Assembly: GCA_026932145.1 (NCBI GenBank)
Contig: JAIXKT010000001.1
Location: forward strand, 109,786 to 152,978
DNA length: 43,193 nt
Direction: 5' to 3'
Source: Bacteroidia bacterium
GTDB taxonomy: Bacteria; Bacteroidota; Bacteroidia; J057; JAIXKT01
Translations under genes and position numbers: made by a program
The notes under the pieces: generated by a model
Seen by the model: only the letters and a program-made list of their open reading frames with translations
Databases searched by the model: none
What the model was told of the DNA's origin: nothing
Shown here: piece after piece, positions 8,581 to 17,365 of the stretch
How positions within the stretch are numbered: position 1 is the first letter of the stretch
Layout: each line of letters opens with the position of its first letter

Positions 8581-10138
8581 TTACAGTGTCTTGTTTGTTA
8601 GGAATAAAGGATAGTGCATATTCGCTTAAAGCTGTGATTGTAAGACTGGGATTTACGCCGATGTTACAAGGCACAATGGAACCGTCTAAAATAAAGAAAT
8701 TTGGGTATCCCAAAACCTCCATTTTAGGGTTCACAACGCCTTGTTGGGTATCATTTCCCATAGGGCAGCCCCCTAAGATGTGAGCTGTTGTGGTCATATT
8801 AAACATTACTTCGGTAGCGGCGTTCATCGGTTTCCCACCGGTTACACGCGCATAATGATGCATAATCTCCTGACCCTTAGGGATAAAGGCAGGTACTTTC
8901 TCATCTTGGTTAGGTTCTAAGGTTATTCTTCCGCCCAAAATCCCTTTTTTGAAAACCATACGCATTTTAGTATCTATATTTTGCATAACCAGCAAAATAA
9001 TAGTGTTGTTTTCTATCTTGCTTTTAAATAGTAGTTTGAAATAAGAAAAAGGATTTAAGAGTAAATTTCCCAAAAACTTAATTGGTCGTATCCATGGGTG
9101 GGCATCACCGGTAGCCGGTATTGCTAAACGTGCCATCAAGCCTGAGCCTTCCGGATATTTAACTACTTCTATATGAGTGTGTTCATCGGCATTAAAGGCC
9201 GAAGAAATAGCAATACCGTTATTTACTTTCTGAGGAATATCGGTAATTCCGCAGAGCATTTCGGAGTTGGTACGAATCCCAAACCCCAATTTTTCAGAAA
9301 GTTTTGTTAGCGTTTGGTACTTATATTTCTGTTTGAGTAATAAATCTTGTGTGCCGAGTGTACCTGCACTGCAAATTAAGCCTCGAGTTAAAATTATACC
9401 AGACTTTTTGGATGTTGTTGATTTCCAATATATTTTGTAAATATTATCTTGATATTCTATTTTCCAAGCGTATGATTCAGCTTGGATAATAGTGCCCTTT
9501 TTTTCGGCAAAATATAGATAATTTTTGTCAAGAGTATTTTTTGCGTTATAGCGGCAGCCCACCATACAGCCTGCGCAAGCTGTGCATCCGGTTCGTAGAG
9601 GTCCTTCACCGTTGAAATAAGGGTCAGTCGGTTTATCAGTTGGGCCAAAATATACTCCAACATCTAACGAATGGTAATAAGATTCACGATTTAACTCTGT
9701 TGCCACTTTTTTAAGTGCTTCATCTTCAGCACCTAAGAGTGGGTTTTTAGTTACGCCTAACATTCTACGGGCTTCGGCATAATGGGGAGCTAATGTTGTT
9801 TCCCAATCTCCCAGATGAGCCCAAACCGGATTTTTGTAAAATGCCTGCGGAGGCATGAATAAGGTATTTCCATAAACCAGACTTCCGCCGCCTACTCCTG
9901 TCCCACTCAATACAAAGAGTCTCTTGAAAAATGTAAGCTGCTGAAAACCAAAGAATTTTAATTTAGGGAACCATAAGAATTTTGCGGCTTTCCAATTTGA
10001 TTCTGGAAAGTCTTCCTGTTTCCAGCGTTTTCCTTTTTCAAGCACCAAAACCGAATAGCCTTTTTCGCTTAGCCGCATTGCCGAAACCGAACCGCCAAAC
10101 CCAGATCCGATTACTACGTAATCATAAACATTTTCCAA
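8573..10138 (-). CDS. GMC-family FAD oxidoreductase, ChoD/cholesterol-oxidase-like
   Basis: About 521 residues. An N-terminal FAD-binding Rossmann motif (VVIGSGFGGSVSAMRLSEKG) and a C-terminal GMC block near GGCPMGNDTQQGVVNP and NIGVNPSLTITALSEYA place it in the ChoD-type branch of GMC oxidoreductases, which oxidise alcohols such as sterols. Four cysteines in CTACAGCMVGC (spacing C-x2-C-x2-C-x3-C) precede RYNAKNTLDKNYLYFAE; that block is characteristic of this branch, and the spacing is ferredoxin-like. The frame opens at a TTG at 10156, but that TTG lies inside a TATTTTTG promoter box, so I choose the TTG at 10138, 15 nt downstream. It overlaps mfd by 8 bp. The substrate is unknown. Confidence 0.85.
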   Translation of the reverse strand: MENVYDYVVIGSGFGGSVSAMRLSEKGYSVLVLEKGKRWKQEDFPESNWKAAKFLWFPKLKFFGFQQLTFFKRLFVLSGTGVGGGSLVYGNTLFMPPQAFYKNPVWAHLGDWETTLAPHYAEARRMLGVTKNPLLGAEDEALKKVATELNRESYYHSLDVGVYFGPTDKPTDPYFNGEGPLRTGCTACAGCMVGCRYNAKNTLDKNYLYFAEKKGTIIQAESYAWKIEYQDNIYKIYWKSTTSKKSGIILTRGLICSAGTLGTQDLLLKQKYKYQTLTKLSEKLGFGIRTNSEMLCGITDIPQKVNNGIAISSAFNADEHTHIEVVKYPEGSGLMARLAIPATGDAHPWIRPIKFLGNLLLNPFSYFKLLFKSKIENNTIILLVMQNIDTKMRMVFKKGILGGRITLEPNQDEKVPAFIPKGQEIMHHYARVTGGKPMNAATEVMFNMTTTAHILGGCPMGNDTQQGVVNPKMEVLGYPNFFILDGSIVPCNIGVNPSLTITALSEYALSFIPNKQDTVNE

Positions 10139-10153
10139 GTTATTTCTTTTTAG

Positions 10154-10161
10154 CAAAAATA
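10154..10161 (-). promoter_or_regulatory. Predicted -7 box of the GMC oxidoreductase gene
   Basis: The minus strand reads TATTTTTG, a TAnnTTTG match, in the short gap after the exoprotein stop at 10181. Its last three bases are the TTG from which the long reading frame would start, so the true start must lie downstream. Confidence 0.45.
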
Positions 10162-10180
10162 CAATTTTTCAGGTTTCCGG

Positions 10181-13100
10181 TCAAAATTTACCGGCCAATA
10201 CTGCTGTTAGTTTATATTCTTTATGAAATCCGTCAGTTGGGTTGTGGGCAGAAACAAGGAAAATATAACTTCCCACAGATAGTTTTCTGCCTGTTTCGTC
10301 TGTTCCATCCCACAAAACTTGTTCACCTTCGTAAGAAATAGTTACAGAGTTGGCTAATTTTCTGATTTTTCGGCCTTCGGCATCAAAAATTTGTATGCTG
10401 ATAACGGTTCCGGGCGTTGGGAAGTTTAGCTGAATAGCCAGAAAGTCATTAAAGCCATCTTCGTCAGGAGAAAATACTTCAGGCGAAAGACTTACCTCCG
10501 TATTTGATTGATTATCAGGTTTTTTCTGAGAATTTCGATAGCCGGGTGTTCCAAAATTCACATCAGCAGAGGCAGAGAACCAATTACCCGACATATTTGT
10601 AGGTCGGGAATAATCTAATCGTTCCAAAGCAACTCCCCTTTTGTTTAATAAATCCCCAAAATGCATCGAATTAGTATAATTTAATTTATCAATTATCTGA
10701 TTATCAGCTGATAATAAATAGACTTTATCTTTTGAGTCGCTATATGTTGGTAATTCTGCTCGGGCAAATTGTGCAGTATCCGGTGGCAAAAACCAACTTC
10801 GTGTCCACGCTGTGTCTTTACTAAAACAAAGATATTTTCCGGGGCGAATGATTAAATCACTGTTAGATAGCTTTTTAGGTGAAATAATGCTATCCGTAAT
10901 CGCATCTCCTTTAGCTAAGCTCCAGTTAAATAAGGAAATAATTTTGGAACTATTATTATAGAGTTCTACGTGGCGTTGGCCGCCTACCGGAGGGCTAAGT
11001 AAAACTTCACTCAACAGAATATCGCCCGCCGAAGCAGCTACCGGTATAAAAAATTCCCCCCTCAATGTTCCCGCCTGATTTCCAGAGCAATCCTTTTGTC
11101 CATTTATTTGAATCGAATAAACAAAGTTGCTGTCAATATTAGCAGAAAATCTTACTAATAACTGATAATCATTTAGTTGAGTTATTAACATTGGATTTCC
11201 AAGCGTTGGGGAGGCAAAGTATAATGATGGGTTAGCAATAGCATCAGGGTTCATATTTTCAGAAAAAGTAATTATAATTTCCTGATTATTAATTGTTTGA
11301 ATTATTTTTATTTGTGGAATATCTGTATCTATAAAACTTCCTATAACGGAATTTTGCTGTCCGGGTGTTCCGCCTATACTGTTGTTTGAGGCAATCCAGT
11401 TTCCGGTTGTGTGGCAAAATTCGTTTGGGTCAATTCTTTCTAATGTCCAGCCTCCGTCTTTTTTTACATTATCTTGATACCAAGTATCGCTATATGTTAC
11501 GCTATCAACTATTTCTCCTAAGTTGTTGATTAAAACTAATTTATCAGACGAATTATTTAAAGAAGGAAAATTAGAAACCCCAACAGTGCTTCCAAAAGGT
11601 TCAAAAAACTGCTTAACGGCACTCGAAGCGATTAACAGGTATTGTTGTGGCATCAACATAAAGTCATTTATTGTAGCTGTGCTTGAGCCATCTGTTAGTT
11701 TCCAGCCGGCAAGTGAAATTATTTTGGAACTTCTATTAAAAATTTCTACAAATTCATATTCAGGTAAGCCTTGTGTTGGATCAGGATCTGGAAATAACTC
11801 ATTGAATATCACATCTCTTAATAATCCTTGCTCTGGAACACCTATCGAAATCGTTTGGGAATTAGTTAGGTTGCCAATACAATCTTTAAAGTTTGTAACT
11901 GTTAGTTGATAAATTATTCCGGAAGTTATTGGTTGAAGTAAAACCAAACTAACTGTTTGTGCATCAATAAGTAAAATCTGTGTTGGTGAACCTATTGTTG
12001 GAGTTATATTTAACTGATTTATTGATAATGAAGAGAAATCAATACTTTCGTTAAAGTAAAGAGTTAATGTATCATAGGTAGATGTTAAATTATAGCTTAT
12101 AAGTTGTGGTCCGGATGTATCTAAAAACTGGCCGGTTACTGAGTTTGTTTTTCCGGGTGTTCCTCCCGCAGAATCTATACTTGCACGCCAATTTCCTATT
12201 CCAGAACAACTATTTCGAGGTTCAATACGCTCTAAACTCCAACCGCCATTTTGTTTGCTAACATCCTGATACCAAGATAATTGATATGAAACTGAATCTA
12301 TAACATTCCCGAAATTATCCAATAGTTTGAAATTATCGCTACTGTTATTTAGCGAAGGTAAGGTGCTCAATGTCGGGCACACTCGGCCAAAAGGCGAAAA
12401 TAAAGAAACATTAGCCGGAGAACATAAAATAACGATGCTATCCGGTGGCAATAACATCGGCGTTAAAAAACTACCGGTGCTTAAATCCCGAATCTCTAAC
12501 GTCCCTAAATCCAATAACTTACCACTTACATTGATTAACTCAACAAACTCTTGGTTCGGTAGCCCAACCACCGGATCCGGATCCGGTAATAACTCGTTAA
12601 AACGAATATCACCCACCGAAACAACCTCCGGAATACCTAATATCACCGATAAATTACTTTGGGCATTCCCTAAGCAATCTTTTATCTGGTTAATAATCAA
12701 TGTGTAAAGAACTCCCACAGAAAAAGAACTGCCATAAGTCAGTGTTAGTTGTGTTTTATCTCCTGAAAGACTTAAATTAGTAGGTGAACCAAAACCATTG
12801 TTTATATTGTAATTCAGTAAATTAACTGCCGTTACTGAATCTACTGCTTCATTGAATATTAAAGCAACTGAATTTCCGGAAATTGCGCTGCTGAGTAAAT
12901 TAGGAGGATACACATCTAAGGGTTGGTTTAAGACCGAATTGGTTCTTCCGGGGGTTCCACCCGCAGGGTCAATAGAGGCTCGCCAATTGGATATTCCGGG
13001 GCATAACCCGTTCGGGAAAATACGCTCTAAACTCCAACCACCATTTTGTTTGCTAACATCCTGATACCAAGATAATTGATATGCAACTGAATCTATAACA

Positions 13101-15181
13101 TTCCCGAAATTATCCAATAGTTTGAAATTATCGCTACTGTTATTTAGCGAAGGTAAGGTGCTCAATGTCGGGCACACTCGGCCAAAAGGCGAAAATAAAG
13201 AAACATTAGCCGGAGAACATAAAATAACGATGCTATCCGGTGGCAATAACATCGGCGTTAAAAAACTACCGGTGCTTAAATCCCGAATCTCTAACGTCCC
13301 TAAATCCAATAACTTACCACTTACATTGATTAACTCAACAAACTCTTGGTTCGGTAGCCCAACCACCGGATCCGGATCCGGTAATAACTCGTTAAAACGA
13401 ATATCACCCACCGAAACAACCTCCGGAATACCTAATATCACCGATAAATTACTTTGGGCATTCCCTAAGCAATCTTTTATCTGGTTAATAATCAATGTGT
13501 AAAGAACTCCCACAGAAAAAGAACTGCCATAAGTCAGTGTTAGTTGTGTTTTATCTCCTGAAAGACTTAAATTAGTAGGTGAACCAAAACCATTGTTTAT
13601 ATTGTAATTCAGTAAATTAACTGCCGTTACTGAATCTACTGCTTCATTGAATATTAAAGCAACTGAATTTCCGGAAATTGCGCTGCTGAGTAAATTAGGA
13701 GGATACACATCTAAGGGTTGGTTTAAGACCGAATTGGTTCTTCCGGGGGTTCCACCCGCAGGGTCAATAGAGGCTCGCCAATTGGATATTCCGGGGCATA
13801 ACCCGTTCGGGAAAATACGCTCTAAACTCCAACCACCATTTTGTTTGCTAACATCCTGATACCAAGATAATTGATATGAAACAACATCTATTATGTTGCT
13901 GTTAGAATCCTTTATGGTGATTGTATCGCTGGAATTATTTAAGGATGGCCAAGAACTTAATCCAAGCGTAGAACCAAATGGACTGAACAATGAGACGTAA
14001 GTATTTGCGCAGAGAATCAAAAAACTGTCGGGTTTGAGTTGATAGCTTCCCAATGTAGCGGTTGTTGTGCCATCGGTTATTTTCCAACCCGCTAAATCTA
14101 AGACTTTAGTGCTTCGGTTAAAAATCTCCACAAACTCCTGCGCCGGTAATCCCACAACCGGCGTAGGGTCAGGAAGTAATTCGTTTATTACTACATCATT
14201 AAACTGTGGAACTACCGGTGCGTACCAAACAAAAGACATGGTGTCTGGTGCTGAGTTCAGTGCAGCATCTTGTATGTTCTTGATAATTAATTGATAACTC
14301 TGTGAATCTATAAACTTTGAGGCAAAAAATAATTCTACTTGTGAAAAACTCCCTCCGGGTCTATTCACTAAATAAGGATTAGAAATACTGGGAATGACTT
14401 CATAATTTAAGATATTTTCACCAGAAGGTAAAATAAAATTTTCAGAGAAATTAATCCGTAAACTACTATCACTCAGAACTGTAATGTTAGAGATACGTGG
14501 CGGAATAGTATCCAATATTGGGGGCCCAACATAAAAATCATCAAAATAAAAACTTGTTGCTGTGGATGTTGTATGCTTACAATAAACCCCAAAAAAGTTT
14601 GATGTGGTGTAGGTATTGTCTGTTCCTGTTCCTTCCAAAATATAGTTCGTTCCTCCTAATGAATCTGAATAAATTTCCCAAAATCCGGTTGCACTTCTGG
14701 TAACTTTAATTCTGAAAATATTATTATTTCTGGCGGCTCTTCCATTGATTCCTCTGATTACCAACTGGTTAGTAAGTCCGGCTTGGCGATAAAGTTCTAT
14801 TGCATCATTATTACCTGTTTCTCCGCCAAGCTGAAGATAATATCCATTTAAAGCAGCGGTTAAATCACTTTGATTACTTATTAAATAAACCCGAGCTAAA
14901 TTAGTTGTGCTTGGGCTGAAGTTACATCTGGCGTAAAATTCCCATACTATATCATTTGTTAAAGATTGATTAGTAACTAAGTAGTCTATTGCGGTAGCCG
15001 CCGGCCCATTGGTTTGCAACTGTTTTGCTGCATTAACGGTGAAGTTTGCGGTTATTCCCTGCCAAGTAGGATTATTGGTAAAGTCTCCGTCAGAGAAATC
15101 ATCCACTAATTGTCCATAGCTAAATTGAAAAGCAATGAGAAAAATTGCTATCTGAATAGAAAAGAGTTTGAACACATCCAA
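10181..15181 (-). CDS. Secreted multidomain protein with five lamin-tail domains
   Basis: 1666 residues. A signal peptide (~1-23, ending FQFSYGQ) is followed by a concanavalin/LamG-like domain (~25-220), then Ig-like (SbsA/Big_5-type) domains alternating with five lamin-tail domains starting near residues 328, 590, 855, 1123 and 1392. Each opens with an INELLPDPxP-like motif and shows EFVEIFNRS and SLNNSSD. The C-terminal ~100 residues (VFSPDEDGFNDFL ... LWDGTDETGRKLSVGSYIF) are a CHU/FlgD-like Ig domain typical of exported Bacteroidota proteins. The second and third lamin-tail units derive from an essentially identical 795-bp tandem duplication. The start is TTG at 15181 or GTG at 15175. It follows ruvB by 48 bp. 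Probably an adhesin or surface structural protein; partner unknown. Confidence 0.85.
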   Translation of the reverse strand: MDVFKLFSIQIAIFLIAFQFSYGQLVDDFSDGDFTNNPTWQGITANFTVNAAKQLQTNGPAATAIDYLVTNQSLTNDIVWEFYARCNFSPSTTNLARVYLISNQSDLTAALNGYYLQLGGETGNNDAIELYRQAGLTNQLVIRGINGRAARNNNIFRIKVTRSATGFWEIYSDSLGGTNYILEGTGTDNTYTTSNFFGVYCKHTTSTATSFYFDDFYVGPPILDTIPPRISNITVLSDSSLRINFSENFILPSGENILNYEVIPSISNPYLVNRPGGSFSQVELFFASKFIDSQSYQLIIKNIQDAALNSAPDTMSFVWYAPVVPQFNDVVINELLPDPTPVVGLPAQEFVEIFNRSTKVLDLAGWKITDGTTTATLGSYQLKPDSFLILCANTYVSLFSPFGSTLGLSSWPSLNNSSDTITIKDSNSNIIDVVSYQLSWYQDVSKQNGGWSLERIFPNGLCPGISNWRASIDPAGGTPGRTNSVLNQPLDVYPPNLLSSAISGNSVALIFNEAVDSVTAVNLLNYNINNGFGSPTNLSLSGDKTQLTLTYGSSFSVGVLYTLIINQIKDCLGNAQSNLSVILGIPEVVSVGDIRFNELLPDPDPVVGLPNQEFVELINVSGKLLDLGTLEIRDLSTGSFLTPMLLPPDSIVILCSPANVSLFSPFGRVCPTLSTLPSLNNSSDNFKLLDNFGNVIDSVAYQLSWYQDVSKQNGGWSLERIFPNGLCPGISNWRASIDPAGGTPGRTNSVLNQPLDVYPPNLLSSAISGNSVALIFNEAVDSVTAVNLLNYNINNGFGSPTNLSLSGDKTQLTLTYGSSFSVGVLYTLIINQIKDCLGNAQSNLSVILGIPEVVSVGDIRFNELLPDPDPVVGLPNQEFVELINVSGKLLDLGTLEIRDLSTGSFLTPMLLPPDSIVILCSPANVSLFSPFGRVCPTLSTLPSLNNSSDNFKLLDNFGNVIDSVSYQLSWYQDVSKQNGGWSLERIEPRNSCSGIGNWRASIDSAGGTPGKTNSVTGQFLDTSGPQLISYNLTSTYDTLTLYFNESIDFSSLSINQLNITPTIGSPTQILLIDAQTVSLVLLQPITSGIIYQLTVTNFKDCIGNLTNSQTISIGVPEQGLLRDVIFNELFPDPDPTQGLPEYEFVEIFNRSSKIISLAGWKLTDGSSTATINDFMLMPQQYLLIASSAVKQFFEPFGSTVGVSNFPSLNNSSDKLVLINNLGEIVDSVTYSDTWYQDNVKKDGGWTLERIDPNEFCHTTGNWIASNNSIGGTPGQQNSVIGSFIDTDIPQIKIIQTINNQEIIITFSENMNPDAIANPSLYFASPTLGNPMLITQLNDYQLLVRFSANIDSNFVYSIQINGQKDCSGNQAGTLRGEFFIPVAASAGDILLSEVLLSPPVGGQRHVELYNNSSKIISLFNWSLAKGDAITDSIISPKKLSNSDLIIRPGKYLCFSKDTAWTRSWFLPPDTAQFARAELPTYSDSKDKVYLLSADNQIIDKLNYTNSMHFGDLLNKRGVALERLDYSRPTNMSGNWFSASADVNFGTPGYRNSQKKPDNQSNTEVSLSPEVFSPDEDGFNDFLAIQLNFPTPGTVISIQIFDAEGRKIRKLANSVTISYEGEQVLWDGTDETGRKLSVGSYIFLVSAHNPTDGFHKEYKLTAVLAGKF
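12290..13083 (-). repeat. 795-bp tandem duplication, copy 1
   Basis: This stretch recurs at an offset of exactly 795 bp (265 codons, in frame) at 13085-13878; I saw no mismatch inside. Identity breaks at 12289 versus 13084 (a/c, giving Ser or Ala in DSVxYQLSW). Each unit encodes one lamin-tail domain plus one Ig-like domain. Confidence 0.9.
13085..13878 (-). repeat. 795-bp tandem duplication, copy 2
   Basis: Second copy of the 12290-13083 unit. Shadow reading frames on the opposite strand are also identical in both copies, confirming base-level identity over most of the length. A 43-bp piece (12246-12288, 13041-13083, 13836-13878) occurs three times and may be where unequal recombination occurred. 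Confidence 0.9.
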
Positions 15182-15229
15182 AAAAACGAAAAAAAATGAA
15201 GCGAATATAAATTTATTGTTAATATTTTT

Positions 15230-16243
15230 TTAAAATAGCTGGCTATGCTGGGTTGGGGGAATTTTTCCAAAGTGAGTATAGGCTTTTATTGTGGCTTCGC
15301 GCCCACGCGGAGTTCTTTTTAGGAAACCTTCCATAATTAAGTATGGTTCATAAACCTCTTCGATGGTTTCGGCATCTTCTCCAATAGCTGTTGCTAATGT
15401 ATTAATGCCCACCGGTCCGCCGCCAAATTTTTCTAATAACGTCAAAAGTAAGTTGTTATCCATTTTATCAAGTCCTGCGGAATCCACTTCAAGGGCAGCT
15501 AAGGCATATTGGGCAAGCTCTTTGGAAAGGTTGCCTTGATTTTCAATTTGTGCAAAATCTCTGGATCTGCGTAGTAAGCGGTTAGCAATTCGGGGGGTAC
15601 CTCGGCTTCTACGAGCTATTTCTATGGCAGCATCTTCGGATGTATTTATTCTCAGCATTTTAGCAGATCTCACAACAATTTGTTTTAATAGTTCTGTGTC
15701 GTAATACTCTAACCGACATTGAATGCCAAAACGAGCTAACATTGGAGAGGTAAGCAGCCCGGCACGGGTAGTTGCTCCAACTAAGGTAAAGGGGTTCAAT
15801 TTGATTTCAATAGAGCGGGCATTAGGGCCTGTTTCTATCAAAATATCAATTTTAAAATCTTCCATTGCGGAATACAAATATTCTTCTACAACGGGGCTAA
15901 GTCGGTGAATTTCATCAATAAACAGGACATCTCCCTTTTCAAGATTGGTTAATAATCCGGCTAAGTCTCCAGGTTTTTCGATAACGGGGCCACTTGTTGT
16001 TTTGAGGTTAGCTTGTAATTCCTGAGCTATTATAGCCGCTAAGGTTGTTTTTCCCAAACCTGGGGGGCCATGAAGCAATACGTGATCTAAGGCTTCTTGA
16101 CGCAATAACGCCGCCTGAGTAAACACTTTTAGGTTTTTAACATTTTTATGCTGGCCTAAAAAATCTTCAAATCGTTTGGGACGTAAGGCTTTTTCCTCTA
16201 CATCTTCCGGTAAAAACTGCGATTCTATATGTGGATTACGCAT
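15230..16243 (-). CDS. ruvB: Holliday junction branch migration helicase RuvB
   Basis: 337 residues, standard length. RuvB is the hexameric AAA+ motor that, with RuvA, drives branch migration in recombinational repair. Visible are the N-terminal [11 protein letters not shown], Walker [10 protein letters not shown] (59-67), Walker [10 protein letters not shown] (~107-115), sensor 1 GATTRAG (~156-162), the arginine-finger region SPMLARFG, and the C-terminal winged helix with [11 protein letters not shown] and RTPRGREAT. The ATG at 16241-16243 follows a TATCTTTG box by 8 nt, so the mRNA may be almost leaderless. It heads the minus-strand run ruvB, exoprotein, GMC oxidoreductase, mfd, combining two DNA-repair genes with unrelated ones. 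ruvA and ruvC are not here. Confidence 0.97.
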   Translation of the reverse strand: MRNPHIESQFLPEDVEEKALRPKRFEDFLGQHKNVKNLKVFTQAALLRQEALDHVLLHGPPGLGKTTLAAIIAQELQANLKTTSGPVIEKPGDLAGLLTNLEKGDVLFIDEIHRLSPVVEEYLYSAMEDFKIDILIETGPNARSIEIKLNPFTLVGATTRAGLLTSPMLARFGIQCRLEYYDTELLKQIVVRSAKMLRINTSEDAAIEIARRSRGTPRIANRLLRRSRDFAQIENQGNLSKELAQYALAALEVDSAGLDKMDNNLLLTLLEKFGGGPVGINTLATAIGEDAETIEEVYEPYLIMEGFLKRTPRGREATIKAYTHFGKIPPTQHSQLF

Positions 16244-16251
16244 TGCTAAAG

Positions 16252-16259
16252 CAAAGATA
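16252..16259 (-). promoter_or_regulatory. Predicted -7 box of ruvB
   Basis: The minus strand reads TATCTTTG, a TAnnTTTG match, ending 8 nt before the ruvB ATG. Confidence 0.6.
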
Positions 16260-16361
16260 GTGTACTATAAGCAAAGCGGCAATAATTACACCTTAAAACG
16301 AACAACAAGCCTACACTTCCGGCAAATTTCCACAACTTTTTAGAACTTTTAGGCATCTAAA

Positions 16362-16395
16362 TTTGTAGAAACCCGCAGTAAAAACCATAATTTTG
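16362..16395 (+). promoter_or_regulatory. Predicted promoter of the EamA transporter gene
   Basis: TTTG (16362-16365), a 22-nt spacer, and TAATTTTG (16388-16395). The longest reading frame begins with a TTG inside this -7 box, which excludes that codon as the start; the next TTG (16402) is 6 nt downstream. Confidence 0.6.
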
Positions 16396-16401
16396 CAGTC
16401 A

Positions 16402-17289
16402 TTGAAAAAGCAAAAAGCAGGATTATATCCGCTACAAGTTTGGCTGGTATATATCTTTTTGGTAATTGTTTGGGGGGCATCTTATTTCTTCATTAAAAGA
16501 GGCTTAGTTGTTTTTAATCCTGCTCAAATTGCCATGATACGTATTGGAGTTGCAAGTGCAGGATTATTACCGGTAGCCATTTTTTATCTAAACAAGCAGA
16601 TAAAACTTCCCTTATTGCCACTATTTTTAGCCGGGATTTTTGGGAACTTAATACCGGCATTTTTGTTTAGTATAGCACAGCAGTTTATCCAGAGTTCTAC
16701 AGCCGGAATTCTAAATTCATTAACGCCGGTATTTACGCTACTTTTCGGGGCATGGTTATTTTCAACCGAAATTACGTGGCGGAAAGTAGCCGGAATCTGC
16801 TTAGGTTTGATTGGTGCTATCAGTTTGGTCTTACTAAAGCCCGGAGGCGGTATAGAGTCAAACGTTAAGTATGGAGCTTTAATTATCTTAGCTACAGGTT
16901 TTTATGGTATAAATATTAATATTTTAAAGAAGCATTTTCACGATGTTCCGGCTGCCGCAGTTTCGGCAATATGTTTGCTTATGATTGGGCCAATATGCTG
17001 GGCAGGGTTGTTTTTTTCAGATGTTTTTTATAAACTTTCTACGGTACAAGGGGCTTGGGAGTCTTTTATGTATTTAGTAATACTGGGCTTTTTGAATACT
17101 GCTATTGCCTTAGTATTATTTAATTGGCTAATTAAGCAAACAAGTGCGCTGTTTGCCTCTACCGGAACATTTTTAACACTGATAATTTCAATACTTTTGG
17201 GAGCCCTTGACCATGAGGCTATTACAGGTATGCACTTAGCAGGTATGTGTGTGATATTAACAGGCGTTTGGCTTACCACACGCAGTTAA
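16402..17289 (+). CDS. EamA/DMT-family transporter
   Basis: About 295 residues with ten hydrophobic segments in two halves, the architecture of drug/metabolite transporters (two EamA repeats). The first helix carries LVIVWGASYFFIKRGL, the conserved WGxxFxxxK-like start of an EamA repeat; SLTPVFTLLFGAWLF ends the first half and ILLGALDHEAITGMHLAGM the second. It acts in the inner membrane; the substrate (amino acid, nucleobase or drug) cannot be inferred. The TTG start at 16402 is chosen because the in-frame TTG at 16393 is part of the promoter box. ruvB is transcribed divergently. The downstream polyprenyl synthase gene has its own promoter box. Confidence 0.85.
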   Translation: MKKQKAGLYPLQVWLVYIFLVIVWGASYFFIKRGLVVFNPAQIAMIRIGVASAGLLPVAIFYLNKQIKLPLLPLFLAGIFGNLIPAFLFSIAQQFIQSSTAGILNSLTPVFTLLFGAWLFSTEITWRKVAGICLGLIGAISLVLLKPGGGIESNVKYGALIILATGFYGININILKKHFHDVPAAAVSAICLLMIGPICWAGLFFSDVFYKLSTVQGAWESFMYLVILGFLNTAIALVLFNWLIKQTSALFASTGTFLTLIISILLGALDHEAITGMHLAGMCVILTGVWLTTRS

Positions 17290-17350
17290 TTGTTGGTAGA
17301 TTCTGGATAAATCTGGATAAATAAATTATCGAATTAGCATATAAAATTTT

Positions 17351-17358
17351 TAATTTTG
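17351..17358 (+). promoter_or_regulatory. Predicted -7 box of the polyprenyl synthase gene
   Basis: TAATTTTG ends 7 nt before the ATG at 17366, implying a leaderless or near-leaderless mRNA. A tandem TCTGGATAAA repeat lies just upstream at about 17301-17320. Confidence 0.55.
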
Positions 17359-17365
17359 CGGGCGA

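Noticed and set aside
12327-13859. Pairs of identical plus-strand reading frames (126 and 70 codons)
   Set aside because: They are antisense shadows of the duplicated lamin-tail unit; their identity reflects the DNA duplication, not separate genes.
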